Positions 17,090 to 25,340 of a stretch of 38,008 nucleotides of DNA are shown piece after piece. The number at the start of each line of letters is the position of its first letter. Within the stretch, counting starts at the first letter, position 1. This DNA is from CALBZH01 sp964538515 (GTDB lineage: Bacteria > Desulfobacterota > Syntrophobacteria > Syntrophobacterales > Syntrophobacteraceae). A program made the translations under genes and the position numbers. Where the stretch lies: NCBI GenBank assembly GCA_964538515.1, contig CAZIEW010000057.1, positions 1 to 38,008 of the forward strand. Direction: 5' to 3'. The notes below the pieces were generated by a model. The model was not told the origin of the DNA and searched no databases. It saw only the letters and a program-made list of their open reading frames with translations.

Positions 17090-17446
17090 GGGGGCGAAAC
17101 GGGTTCGACGGGAGTAAAGAAGCTTACGTTGCATGCCGAGGTTCCGACTCCTCGTAAAACAGTTGGGCCTAAACACAAACGCAGACGACTACGCGTACGC
17201 TGTAGCCGCTTAAGCGGCTACCGTTCCCCCGGTCATCTCCCGCGTGGCCGGACGGAGCGTCGACTCAGTGGGATGGTCTTGGGCGGATCGCCTGCGCTTC
17301 CCGAGATGAGATTCAGCAGGCTGGCCAGCGAGAAACCCTGCCCGCAGGGGGTTCAAGAGGGCGAGAAAACCAAAACTCGGGCTAAGCATGTAGAGACCTA
17401 AGTGGAATGCTTTCGGACGCGGGTTCAACTCCCGCCGCCTCCACCA
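17090..17446 (+). ncRNA. ssrA: Transfer-messenger RNA (tmRNA)
   Basis: tmRNA rescues stalled ribosomes by adding a degradation tag. The 5' end GGGGGCGAAACGGGTTCGAC and the 3' end GGGTTCAACTCCCGCCGCCT, finishing CCACCA, are diagnostic. G1-G7 (GGGGGCG) pairs with CGCCTCC near the 3' end with one G-U pair, leaving discriminator A and an encoded CCA (17444-17446). GCATGCCGAGG near 17132 matches the usual segment before the resume region. Its one-piece, non-permuted form and 357-nt length are normal. It is divergent from the AsmA-like gene. Confidence 0.96.
17181..17213 (+). other. tmRNA tag reading frame (ADDYAYAVAA)
   Basis: From GCA at 17181 the frame reads ADDYAYAVAA and ends at TAA 17211-17213. 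Placing the resume codon at GCA follows the E. coli spacing and the usual ten-codon length. A start one codon earlier (AAC) cannot be excluded. The AVAA end is a normal protease-recognition tail. The stop lies in the centre of a 20-base perfect palindrome (17202-17221). Confidence 0.8.
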
Positions 17447-17913
17447 TCATGGCACTAACCCCAGGGGTAGCAAGGGTTCATCCATAAGATTCCATGGTTC
17501 CCGACCTTGTACACAAGTTTTGACACAAACTGTGGCCTCAGGTGGACGGGACCGTGGAAATGCTTCCTAACTTCTCAGGCATCAGTCCCCCTGAGATGTC
17601 CGCATGATTGTACTGCTCGACCTATGCCCAGTTGTCGGCCTTGGTAAATCGTTGCTAAATCCCGCCGAGACGATTCCCCCTTGGGCAGATCCTCAAAAAC
17701 GATTAAGATCATGAAAAGCTCTTGAGAAGAACCGTCATCGAGGTCTCGCTTCCTGACTCGTTCCGGCTAATCCCCGCGATTCAAAAGCGGATCCCGTGAC
17801 GGGACTTTTCTCGAACGGAACGCAACCTTTGGATCCATTGGCTTAGGGAACATTCGCACCCGCTCTCGGGCTCTTTTTCTTTCCGGGTCGTGCCCGTATC
17901 AATGGAGCCGGAC
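17447..17913. other. Gene-free gap between ssrA and the sensor kinase
   Basis: About 465 bases with no convincing reading frame on either strand. It holds a perfect seven-base stem TCTCAGG (17573-17579)/CCTGAGA (17590-17596) with a ten-base loop and no T run, plus short weak stems. No copy of the tmRNA 3' end was seen that would mark an att site. The kinase promoter may lie here but no consensus pair is clear. Confidence 0.5.
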
Positions 17914-19995
17914 ATGCCAGCTCAGCCAAGTTACGCTGATCTCCAGCGAAGAGTTGACTCGCTTATCCAGGAGGCCACCCTTCAAAAGCAGGTCTGCAGA
18001 GAACTCGAACGGGAAATCCAGAGCCTTCGCAGTCTAGTTGACCTTGTGTGCCTGGCAAACGCGGCCGAGAGTCTTCATGGGAGCCTCCGGCTTCTCGCCG
18101 ACAGGGCCAACGACTTGCTCGACTCCGAGGTCATCTGCATTGCCTTAATCGATCGGTCCACGGGAGATCTCGTCCTTGGCGGCTGGTCCTGCGCCTCCGC
18201 CGAAGCGTGGCTGGAGCCCGCTTTTCCGGTCCCCGCAAGGGGAGGTGGCGCATCGGTCATGGTGACGCGGCACGGGATCATCCTGAAAAGCCACATCGGG
18301 CAAATCGACCCGGATCCAATCCTCAGCAGCCTTTGCGCCCAAGCTCGAGCCGGTTCTGCAATGGTGGCTCCCGTCAGCGAGAAAGGAGGGTGTCTCGGAG
18401 TCATCTATGCAACCAAGTCCGGCGAGCCTGATTTCCAAGAGACTCACCTCAATGTTCTCATGCGCGTGGGACACTTCATTGGCTCGGAGGTCAAACGACG
18501 GACAGCGGAAGAAAAGCTCAGGGAGAGCGAAGAACGGTTTCGCTTCATGGCCGAGACAACCGGGGATGTTCTCTACCGCCTGCGCTACAGGACCATGCAG
18601 TATGACTACTTGAGTCCCAGCATTCAAGACCTGACCGGTTATGGACAAGAAGAAATCCAGGCTATGGGCTTTTCCAGGCTGGTGGCGAGGATCGATATTC
18701 CGGGTCAAGAGAATGTCGATCTGGAGATCCTCAGAAACAACAGGCTCCATGGGAAGCTGGGTGAATACCGCGCAGATTATCTGATCGAAACCAAACAGGG
18801 AGATCCCAAATGGATTCGAGACCACTCTTTCCCATGGGTCGATGAATGCTCAACGGTTATCGGCTCGGTGGGAATCCTGAGTGATGTCACGGAGTACAAG
18901 CGCGCGGAGACCCGCGTTCTGGAATGCACGAATGATCTCATCGAATCCGAGGAGAAATACCGAACCCTGGTAGAGAACGTTCCCCTCGTCGTCTATCGCA
19001 TGGGACACCGCCAGGACATCCTTTTCGTGAACCAATTTTTCCAGGAGGTCTTCGGATACAACGTGGTTCAGGTATTTCAAAACCCGACCCTTTGGGCCGG
19101 GTGTGTGTACGAGGACGATCGGAAGCGCATCGAGGACTTGCGAAACCGCTGTTACCAAGAAGGCAAGGAATTTTTAGCGGAGTACAGGGTCATTCACAAG
19201 GATGGGCACCTTGTCTATATTCTCGATCACGCTGTTCCTTACCGAGCGCAGGGAGGTCAAGTCGTCAGCCTCGATGGGATCATCATTGACATGAGTGACA
19301 AAGTGAGGCTTCAGGATCAGCTGTTGCAAACCCACGGCATCAAGACACTGAGCGAGATTTCCGCAAGACTCGCCCATGAAATACGAAATCCTCTGGTATC
19401 CGCTGGTGGCTTTGCCCGGCTTCTCCTCACCCACATGAGCGATGACGACCCCAACAGGACCAAGGCTGAGATCATCGTCAAGGAGGTGGGACGCCTCGAG
19501 TTGATTCTCCACATGCTGTTAGCTTACATTAAGCCTCTTGATCTGCAGGTATCTCCTGTGGATCTCAACGCAATGATCGAAGGCATTCTAAATATTCTTC
19601 ACTCTAACCTTAGAGACAAAAATATTCAGTTGGAGTCCAGGCTGACCAACGAGACTATACCTATTTCCGTTGATCCACAACAAATGGAAAATGCTCTTGA
19701 AGCCATTCTTAGGAACACGATCAATCAATGCAACTCACATGGAGTGCTCAACATTGATACTCATCGACAAGGCAAAACCTTTGTAATCCACATGAGGTAT
19801 CCGATACACCATATGTCAACTGATGACATCGAGCATTTCTTCTATCCTTTCACCTCGTTTGCGGCATGTCAAACGAACACAGCACTTCCACTCAGCAAGA
19901 TCATCATCAACAAGCACGGCGGGCAGACGGAAGTAACGCTCAGCGAGAACAATCACCTCACCATCACGATCACGTTACCACTGCGATCCGACTGA
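17914..19995 (+). CDS. GAF-PAS-PAS sensor histidine kinase with degenerate ATPase domain
   Basis: About 693 residues with no membrane segment, hence a cytosolic sensor. Order: N-terminal coiled coil (about 1-40), GAF (about 45-190), PAS (about 205-325), PAS with C-terminal extension (about 340-460), then a dimerisation/phosphoacceptor helix with H-box LAHEIRNPLVSAGG (His near 488). An N-box-like stretch LEAILRNTINQC follows. The G1 region reads RYPIHHMSTDDIEHFFYPF and the G2 region TNTALPLSKIIINKHGG. These align in place with DxGxG and GTGLGL but lack the Asp and glycines, so ATP binding is doubtful. I chose ATG at 17914 (GGAG six bases upstream); GTG at 17890 also fits. The 3' part is noticeably AT-richer than the rest. 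Confidence 0.85.
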   Translation: MPAQPSYADLQRRVDSLIQEATLQKQVCRELEREIQSLRSLVDLVCLANAAESLHGSLRLLADRANDLLDSEVICIALIDRSTGDLVLGGWSCASAEAWLEPAFPVPARGGGASVMVTRHGIILKSHIGQIDPDPILSSLCAQARAGSAMVAPVSEKGGCLGVIYATKSGEPDFQETHLNVLMRVGHFIGSEVKRRTAEEKLRESEERFRFMAETTGDVLYRLRYRTMQYDYLSPSIQDLTGYGQEEIQAMGFSRLVARIDIPGQENVDLEILRNNRLHGKLGEYRADYLIETKQGDPKWIRDHSFPWVDECSTVIGSVGILSDVTEYKRAETRVLECTNDLIESEEKYRTLVENVPLVVYRMGHRQDILFVNQFFQEVFGYNVVQVFQNPTLWAGCVYEDDRKRIEDLRNRCYQEGKEFLAEYRVIHKDGHLVYILDHAVPYRAQGGQVVSLDGIIIDMSDKVRLQDQLLQTHGIKTLSEISARLAHEIRNPLVSAGGFARLLLTHMSDDDPNRTKAEIIVKEVGRLELILHMLLAYIKPLDLQVSPVDLNAMIEGILNILHSNLRDKNIQLESRLTNETIPISVDPQQMENALEAILRNTINQCNSHGVLNIDTHRQGKTFVIHMRYPIHHMSTDDIEHFFYPFTSFAACQTNTALPLSKIIINKHGGQTEVTLSENNHLTITITLPLRSD

Positions 19996-20025
19996 CCCGC
20001 GCAGCATCGCTTTCACGGCATGACT

Positions 20026-21069
20026 TCAAGCGGGACCGGCCGCCGCCACACCATCGCGGGAGGCTTCCTTCACCCGGTACATGGCCGTATCGGCAAGCCC
20101 CAGAAGGCCGATCGCGTCCTGCGCGTCGCCGGGGAAGGTCGCCACTCCGAAGGACGCGGTCAGGCAGAGGCCAAGCCCCTCCTCCTTTAAGAACGAGAAG
20201 CCGTTGATGCGCTCCCGAAGTCCGTGGGCGAAGCGCAGCGCCTCTTGCTTCCCCTGGTGCGTCAGCACGACGATGAATTCGTCACCACCATAACGAAACG
20301 GCACCACCGTCGGCCCGGACATCTCCTGGATCAGGTGGCCCACTTCCCGCAGGACTTTGCTTCCGCACAGGTGCCCATGGGCGTCATTCACTTGTTTGAA
20401 ATGATCCAAGTCCAAGAAGACCATGGAGACCTCGTGTCCCTCCGATCCGGCCAAGGCCAGCTCACGATCGAGCACGTCGTAAAGATGGCGGGCATTGAAA
20501 AGCGACGTATGCTCGTCCGAGATGACCAACCGTTGGATTCGTCTATACATGGCGGCATTCTGGATGGCGATGGCCGCATATTCAGCCAAGGTCTCGAGGG
20601 TCCCCATGTCCTGGTCGGAAAAGGCTGTTTCCTCCATCCGGTTGACCAGCTCGATCACCCCCAGCACCCGACCTCGATGCGTCATAGGCACACAGATCAG
20701 CGATCGGGTGGTGAAATCGCACAGGTCGTCAAATCGCTTGCAGAATCGCTCATCAGCCTGGACGTCTGAGACCAGGAGGCTCTGACCCGTTTCGGCGACC
20801 CAGCCGGCTATCCCTTCCCCAACCCTCAAGCGCTTCCCTTTAATAGTCTCCCCGCTCACTCCTACCGCAATCTCAAAAACCAGGTGCTCCCCATCATCTT
20901 CCATGAGCAGGAGAGACCAGTTCTCCGGTCTCAGAAGCTCACGAACCTTGTTCATGATGATTTCGAGAACCTCCGACAAGTCCAGCGTCGCCGTCAGCGT
21001 CCTTGTCAGGTCGGCATAGATCTGGTGCTCGGCCCTCAGTCGGTCTACATCGGTCATCGTGTCAGTCAT
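20026..21069 (-). CDS. GAF-GGDEF diguanylate cyclase
   Basis: A 347-residue soluble protein. A GAF domain spans about residues 10-165 (the LDLSEVLEIIMNKVRELL helix; VGEGIAGWVAETGQ; SLICVPMTHRGRVLGVIEL). A GGDEF domain spans about 180-340 with FLDLDHFKQVNDAHGH and RYGGDEFIVVL, the intact active site for making cyclic di-GMP from two GTP. The inhibitory RxxD site normally just upstream is absent: the matching residues are GPTV. It should therefore lack I-site product inhibition. I chose ATG at 21069, since GGGAGGT at 21076-21082 precedes it; the longer start at 21105 is less likely. It ends 30 bases from the kinase stop, tail to tail. Confidence 0.92.
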   Translation of the reverse strand: MTDTMTDVDRLRAEHQIYADLTRTLTATLDLSEVLEIIMNKVRELLRPENWSLLLMEDDGEHLVFEIAVGVSGETIKGKRLRVGEGIAGWVAETGQSLLVSDVQADERFCKRFDDLCDFTTRSLICVPMTHRGRVLGVIELVNRMEETAFSDQDMGTLETLAEYAAIAIQNAAMYRRIQRLVISDEHTSLFNARHLYDVLDRELALAGSEGHEVSMVFLDLDHFKQVNDAHGHLCGSKVLREVGHLIQEMSGPTVVPFRYGGDEFIVVLTHQGKQEALRFAHGLRERINGFSFLKEEGLGLCLTASFGVATFPGDAQDAIGLLGLADTAMYRVKEASRDGVAAAGPA

Positions 21070-21303
21070 GAGCGCACCTCCCGCATTTACCAGGCATCTT
21101 ATCACGAACGCTTACCAAGCTCCAAAGCCCTCTGGGCTGACACGACCTCAGAGACTGGCCTGATCTTTGCTTCCTCAATGCAGACCGGAATGGATCAAGC
21201 GCTGTAAATTCACTCTTCCGGAACGGAGCGGCGGCAATCATCGAAGCACACCACGGCCGGGCATCAAGGAGAACGACGCCAAGCCCGTAGGTAGGAGATA
21301 TCC

Positions 21304-22125
21304 ATGATCGATTCTCTTGACACCTCCTTGTTTTCCTATTTCCGCAGAGCGGGTGATTTGGGACGCCGGCTCATGGAGACGGGCGAGACGGTTCGACTGC
21401 CTGGACTCACCCGGCAAGAAGAAGCCACAACAGGGGAAAAAAATGCCGCTGTCCAGGACCAGCTTCGGCTCTCCGAGGCCCTCCAGCAGCTCCAGGCCTC
21501 TGGACTCGACCTCAATCGGAGTGGTGTCGTTCAAAGTGAAACCCAGTTCAACTTCAATCTTCAGTTCCAGGACGAGCAGGTCCGGATGCTGACTTCCAAC
21601 GGCTTCTTTGACGCCCAATCCCAATCCATGAAGATGGACCTGTCGTTTCGATCTTCATTGACGGTGGTCGATCCCGAAACAGGCGAACAGCGCCAAGAGC
21701 TATTTGAGCTGAATTTTCGGATGGAGCTTTCCAACACGGCCGCCCAAGTGGGAGACCGTCACGTCGAAAAAGAAGACATCCTCGATTTCGCCCGAAAAAT
21801 TCTCAATAAGATCCAGAAGCTCAGCGCAGAAGGCAAGCAGATCGACGGGCTGGAGCTGAGCAAGGATGATCTGCGAGATCTCGGCGGCGTCGAAGATGGC
21901 CGCTTGTTGCACTCTATCCTGAACCTCATTCAGCTGATCAAGACGTCCGACCAGCTCCAGCACAAGTCCGGTCCGTACGCAACCGTCCAGGCCGAACGTC
22001 AGAAGACCCAACACACGGACCTTTCGAGTCTGACAAGCTTCCAGGCAGAGTACTCGCTCTCGGTGGCCCAGGTTTCCCAAAAGCTGGTTTACCAGCAGCT
22101 TGACGATCCATCCGAAGCCGCCTGA
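21304..22125 (+). CDS. Protein of unknown function, 273 residues
   Basis: Not recognised. There is no signal peptide or membrane segment. The N-terminal 70 residues are helical and polar (YFRRAGDLGRRLMETGETV, then a Glu/Lys-rich stretch). The middle, about 80-150, alternates strands (TQFNFNLQFQDEQVRMLTS, then SMKMDLSFRSSLTVVD and LFELNFRMELSNT) like a beta-sandwich. The C-terminal third is helical and acidic (EDILDFARKILNKIQKL) and ends in a Gln-rich helix. GTAGGAGAT just before ATG at 21304 is a strong ribosome-binding site and the codon use is like that of its neighbours, so it is a real gene. It stands alone between the GGDEF gene and the transglutaminase operon. Confidence 0.75.
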   Translation: MIDSLDTSLFSYFRRAGDLGRRLMETGETVRLPGLTRQEEATTGEKNAAVQDQLRLSEALQQLQASGLDLNRSGVVQSETQFNFNLQFQDEQVRMLTSNGFFDAQSQSMKMDLSFRSSLTVVDPETGEQRQELFELNFRMELSNTAAQVGDRHVEKEDILDFARKILNKIQKLSAEGKQIDGLELSKDDLRDLGGVEDGRLLHSILNLIQLIKTSDQLQHKSGPYATVQAERQKTQHTDLSSLTSFQAEYSLSVAQVSQKLVYQQLDDPSEAA

Positions 22126-22391
22126 TATCCCATCCTTTCCCGGCACAGAACTTTTCCCCCTCGATTGCCAGAATCATCCGTGAGGTGATAAGATGCTTGA
22201 CGGTTGACCGTCGTCAGACTGCAGCTAGTGCTCTGTCGGCTTTGCTCCGCGGGGCACACCCCCCTTGATTCGCTCTCTGGGGGGCTCTTGCCCGGGATGA
22301 CTTCTGTAACGCAGCACAAGTACCGTGCGGAAGACCTGCACGTTCGCAGAATGCAAAAGACCGCCCACAGACTGGCAAAAGGGAGCTTTCG

Positions 22392-23108
22392 ATGTTCATC
22401 GCGGCAAACCGTTCCGAGGAGCTGGCCTCTTATCTGAAACCGACCGCCATCATCGACAGTGACCATCCATCCATCCGCGATTATGCGGCCAGGGCCGGTG
22501 GAGACGGGAACGATCCGATTGACTGCGCGATCCGACTCTACCTCGCGGTTCGCGATGCGATCTGGTACGACCCCTACGCGCCCTTTCACCTGCCCGACCA
22601 TTACCGGGCGAGCTTCGTTCTGGGGCGGGGTCGAGGATTCTGCATCCCCAAAGCATCTTTGCTGTGTGCCCTGGCGCGCGCCCGCAACATCCCCGCACGG
22701 CTGGGCTTTGCCAATGTGCGCAATCACCTCGCCACGCGGCAGCTTCTCGAATTTCTCGGATCCGACCTGTTTGTCTACCACGCGTTCGTCGAGATGCACC
22801 TTGACGGAAAGTGGGTAAAGGCCACACCGGCTTTCAACCGCGAGCTCTGTGAGCGGCACAAGGTTCCGCCGCTGGAGTTCGACGGCCGGAACGATTCCAT
22901 CTTCCAACCGTATAACGAGCAGAACAGGAAGTTCATGGAATATGTGGCCTTTTTGGAAACCTCCGCGGATGTGCCCGTTGACCGGATCTTGGCCGCCTGG
23001 GAATCCGCCTATGGGCGTGAGCGCGTGCGCGGTTGGATTCGCGATCAGGAGGCGAGCGAATCGAAGGAGACTCCGGATTTTCGCCATGAGGACGTCTACC
23101 AGAGCTGA
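22392..23108 (+). CDS. Transglutaminase-like cysteine-peptidase-fold protein
   Basis: The 238-residue cytosolic protein has a transglutaminase-like core: helix NDPIDCAIRLYLAVRDAIWYD, catalytic-type Cys84 in RGFCIPKASLLCALARARNI, and His130 in VYHAFVEMHLDGKW. Where the third triad residue is usually Asp (D-P-T) the sequence reads KATPAFNREL, so Asn149 or no residue would take that role. Activity (peptidase, transglutaminase or none) cannot be settled. GGGAG ends about six bases before ATG at 22392. It opens a co-directional run with the nine-cysteine protein, sirtuin, larE and larB. The 265-base leader before it holds a C6/G6 hairpin (22259-22264 with 22279-22284). Confidence 0.8.
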   Translation: MFIAANRSEELASYLKPTAIIDSDHPSIRDYAARAGGDGNDPIDCAIRLYLAVRDAIWYDPYAPFHLPDHYRASFVLGRGRGFCIPKASLLCALARARNIPARLGFANVRNHLATRQLLEFLGSDLFVYHAFVEMHLDGKWVKATPAFNRELCERHKVPPLEFDGRNDSIFQPYNEQNRKFMEYVAFLETSADVPVDRILAAWESAYGRERVRGWIRDQEASESKETPDFRHEDVYQS

Positions 23109-23174
23109 AGCGCAGCGCGACGCCCGTACCCGGCACACTCTCACGATGACGACGTTTTCAAAGGACACCACCAA

Positions 23175-23702
23175 ATGCCATCCACTCTCGGCGATCATGA
23201 TACGACCATCTCCCACATGGTCAAGCATGCCCAAAGGCTCTACGATCGTTTCGGGCCGGACCTGGACGCTGACCCCGAAATCCATCGTCTCGTTGAGACT
23301 TACTCAGGAGCGATTGCACGATCCGGCGCTCGAATGCTCAACCTGGGTGTGGTCGAAACATGCACGGATTGTGCGACCCAGGGACCGGGCAGCTGCTGTT
23401 TTCCCGGGATTGAAAGTGGCTATGACGCCATTTTGCTGCTCATCAACAGGCTCATGGGATGCCGCCTCCCCGATGCGCGCGAGGTGGAAGCCAGCTGCTA
23501 TTTCGTCGGATCCAAAGGCTGCAAGCTCAAAGGACGCTACTACTTCTGCCTTCAGTACCTGTGCCCTCGCCTCGAAAACCTCCTCGGCCCTGCACGTGCA
23601 AACAACCTGCTATCGACCATCGGCGAGGAGCTGGCGGCCGGGTGGCGCCTGGAGCAGGCCCTGCGGCGACGAATTGGCTCCGCATTGGAGGACGCGCCAT
23701 GA
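23175..23702 (+). CDS. Nine-cysteine putative metal-binding protein
   Basis: A 175-residue protein that I cannot assign to a named family. Nine cysteines lie at 63, 66, 74, 75, 96, 108, 116, 125 and 130: a CxxC-x7-CC cluster (CTDCATQGPGSCCFPG) and a later C-x7-C-x8-C-x4-C cluster (SCYFVGSKGCKLKGRYYFC). The first loosely recalls the CxxC...CC pattern of YkgJ-like zinc/iron-chelating proteins. The regions outside the clusters are helical, and no signal peptide is present. A metal or Fe-S site is inference from cysteine spacing. AAAGGA precedes ATG at 23175. The stop overlaps the sirtuin start (ATGA at 23699), suggesting translational coupling. Confidence 0.75.
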   Translation: MPSTLGDHDTTISHMVKHAQRLYDRFGPDLDADPEIHRLVETYSGAIARSGARMLNLGVVETCTDCATQGPGSCCFPGIESGYDAILLLINRLMGCRLPDAREVEASCYFVGSKGCKLKGRYYFCLQYLCPRLENLLGPARANNLLSTIGEELAAGWRLEQALRRRIGSALEDAP

Positions 23703-24445
23703 GGGGTCAACCCAGTTCGGAAGATCTGGATACCCTTCGTGAGCGCCTTTCAGCGGCTCGAAGCATTGCCGTCCTGACGGGCGCCGGCATTTCGGCCGAA
23801 TCGGGTGTGCCGACGTTTCGAGGTGCCGATGGACTTTGGCGTCAATACCGGGCCGTGGATCTTGCGACCCCGGGAGCCTTCGCCAAGGATCCCGCGCTGG
23901 TGTGGGAATTCTACAACTGGCGACGCGAGCTCTTGGCCCCACTTGCGCCCAATCCGGGCCATTATGCCTTGGCTGAGCTGGAGCAGCGCGCTGCCCGCTT
24001 CCAGTTGATCACGCAGAATGTCGACGGGCTGCACACCCTTGCCGGAAGCCGAAACGTTCTCGAGCTTCACGGCAACATTTGGCGCGTTCGCTGCGTGCGA
24101 TGTGAGCGGGTTGTCGAAGACAGACGCGTCCCACTCCCCCGGCTGCCGGCCTGCTCGGCATGTGGAGCCATGCTCCGACCGCATGTCGTGTGGTTTGGAG
24201 AGATGCTGGACGGTGATATTCTGAGCACCACGTACACAACTTTGGAGACTTGCGACGTGATGCTGGTCATCGGCACATCTGGGACGGTCGAGCCGGCGGC
24301 ATCCATGGGATTGTTCGCCAGGAGCCACGGAGCATTCCTCGCGGAGGTCAACCTGGAGGCAACCCCGTATTCTCAGTCGTACGACCTCAGCCTCCACGGG
24401 AAATCCGGAGAAGTTCTCCCGATGCTTTTGGAGCAGCCGGCATGA
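23699..24445 (+). CDS. NAD-dependent protein deacylase, sirtuin
   Basis: A 248-residue Sir2 protein that removes acyl groups from lysines using NAD+. Visible are GAGISAESGVPTFRG (28-42), TQNVDGLH (105-112), the catalytic His124 in LELHGN, zinc cysteines 132, 135, 152 and 155, PHVVWFGE, and GTSGTVEPAA in the NAD site. Ala56, Tyr72 and Arg75 match the Ala-x15-Tyr-x2-Arg signature of SIRT5/CobB-like enzymes that accept succinyl- or malonyl-lysine. The start overlaps the preceding stop as ATGA, and its own stop overlaps the larE start as ATGA at 24442. The open frame upstream of 23699 lies in the neighbouring gene's territory. Confidence 0.94.
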   Translation: MRGQPSSEDLDTLRERLSAARSIAVLTGAGISAESGVPTFRGADGLWRQYRAVDLATPGAFAKDPALVWEFYNWRRELLAPLAPNPGHYALAELEQRAARFQLITQNVDGLHTLAGSRNVLELHGNIWRVRCVRCERVVEDRRVPLPRLPACSACGAMLRPHVVWFGEMLDGDILSTTYTTLETCDVMLVIGTSGTVEPAASMGLFARSHGAFLAEVNLEATPYSQSYDLSLHGKSGEVLPMLLEQPA

Positions 24446-25317
24446 CACCCGAAATCCAACCCCCCCTTCAGCAGGGAAGACCCGTTCGCCCCCACGTGAC
24501 CGATGCGGAGACCGACCGAAAATTCCAACGACTCAAGCACATCCTCCAGGAAATGAGCCCCCTTGCGGTGGCATTTTCCGGGGGGATCGACAGTGCGCTG
24601 CTCCTCAAGGTTTCTTGCGACACGTTGGGGCTGGACCGGGTAGTCGCCTTCACGGCTCAATCCGAGCTCAGCCCGGAGCACGAGATCGAGGACGCCGCCC
24701 GTCTGGCTGGGGCCTGGGGAGCACGGCACATTGTCCTGGAAGCCCATGACCTTGACGACGCCGCATTCACTGCAAACACGAAAGCTCGTTGTTATATCTG
24801 CAAAAAACGACGCTTTAGCTTGATTCTTGAGCATGCCCGCCCGCTTGGGATTCACTGTCTCGCACACGGCGAGAATGTGGACGACGCGCTCGATTTCCGA
24901 CCGGGCAGTCTCGCGGCCCGGGAGCTCGATGTCCGCAGCCCGCTGCGGGAAGCCGGTATTGGCAAGACGGATATCCGTACCCTGGCTGAGTGGCTCCATA
25001 TCGACATCTGGAATAAACCGGCTTCTGCCTGCCTGGCTTCCAGAATCCCTTGGGGATCCCCCATCACCGCCGGAAAGCTGCGTCAGATCGACCAAGCGGA
25101 ATCCTACCTTCGAAGCCTCGGCATCGCACATCAGATCCGCGTGCGTCATGACGGTCAGACGGCCCGCGTCGAGGTGGAGCAGGAGGCGATCGTCAGAATC
25201 GCCCAACCCGATATCCTTCCGAAGGTATTGGAGAAATTGGAGCTTTTGGGATTTTCCCGAATTTTGCTGGATTTGCAAGGTTACCGGACAGGCAGCCTCA
25301 ACGCCGAAGGCTCCTAG
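24442..25317 (+). CDS. larE: Sulfur transferase of nickel-pincer cofactor synthesis
   Basis: LarE adenylates the carboxylates of pyridinium-3,5-biscarboxylate mononucleotide and replaces them with thiocarboxylates, in some species sacrificing its own cysteine sulfur. The 291-residue protein has the PP-loop SGGIDS at residues 46-51, RCYICKKRRF at 116-125, HGENVDDALDFRPG at about 142-155, and SACLASRIPWGSPIT with Cys197 in the place of the sacrificial cysteine. The C-terminal part (RVRHDGQTARVEVE) is the usual PurE-like tail. ATG at 24442 shares ATGA with the sirtuin stop. larB follows after 23 bases. larC and larA are not in this window. Confidence 0.95.
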   Translation: MTPEIQPPLQQGRPVRPHVTDAETDRKFQRLKHILQEMSPLAVAFSGGIDSALLLKVSCDTLGLDRVVAFTAQSELSPEHEIEDAARLAGAWGARHIVLEAHDLDDAAFTANTKARCYICKKRRFSLILEHARPLGIHCLAHGENVDDALDFRPGSLAARELDVRSPLREAGIGKTDIRTLAEWLHIDIWNKPASACLASRIPWGSPITAGKLRQIDQAESYLRSLGIAHQIRVRHDGQTARVEVEQEAIVRIAQPDILPKVLEKLELLGFSRILLDLQGYRTGSLNAEGS

Positions 25318-25340
25318 AGAAATCACGTGACATCACGGGA

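Noticed and set aside
16880..17401. 173-codon open frame over the tmRNA
   Set aside because: The region is a tmRNA by its conserved ends, tag and promoter; the long frame is incidental.
22089..23285. 398-codon open frame on the minus strand across the transglutaminase-like gene
   Set aside because: It is antisense to a gene with clear family motifs and a good ribosome-binding site, has no recognisable domain, and its length follows from high-GC codon bias on the other strand.
24373..25326. 317-codon minus-strand frame over larE
   Set aside because: It is a shadow of larE, with no motif and no ribosome-binding site of note.
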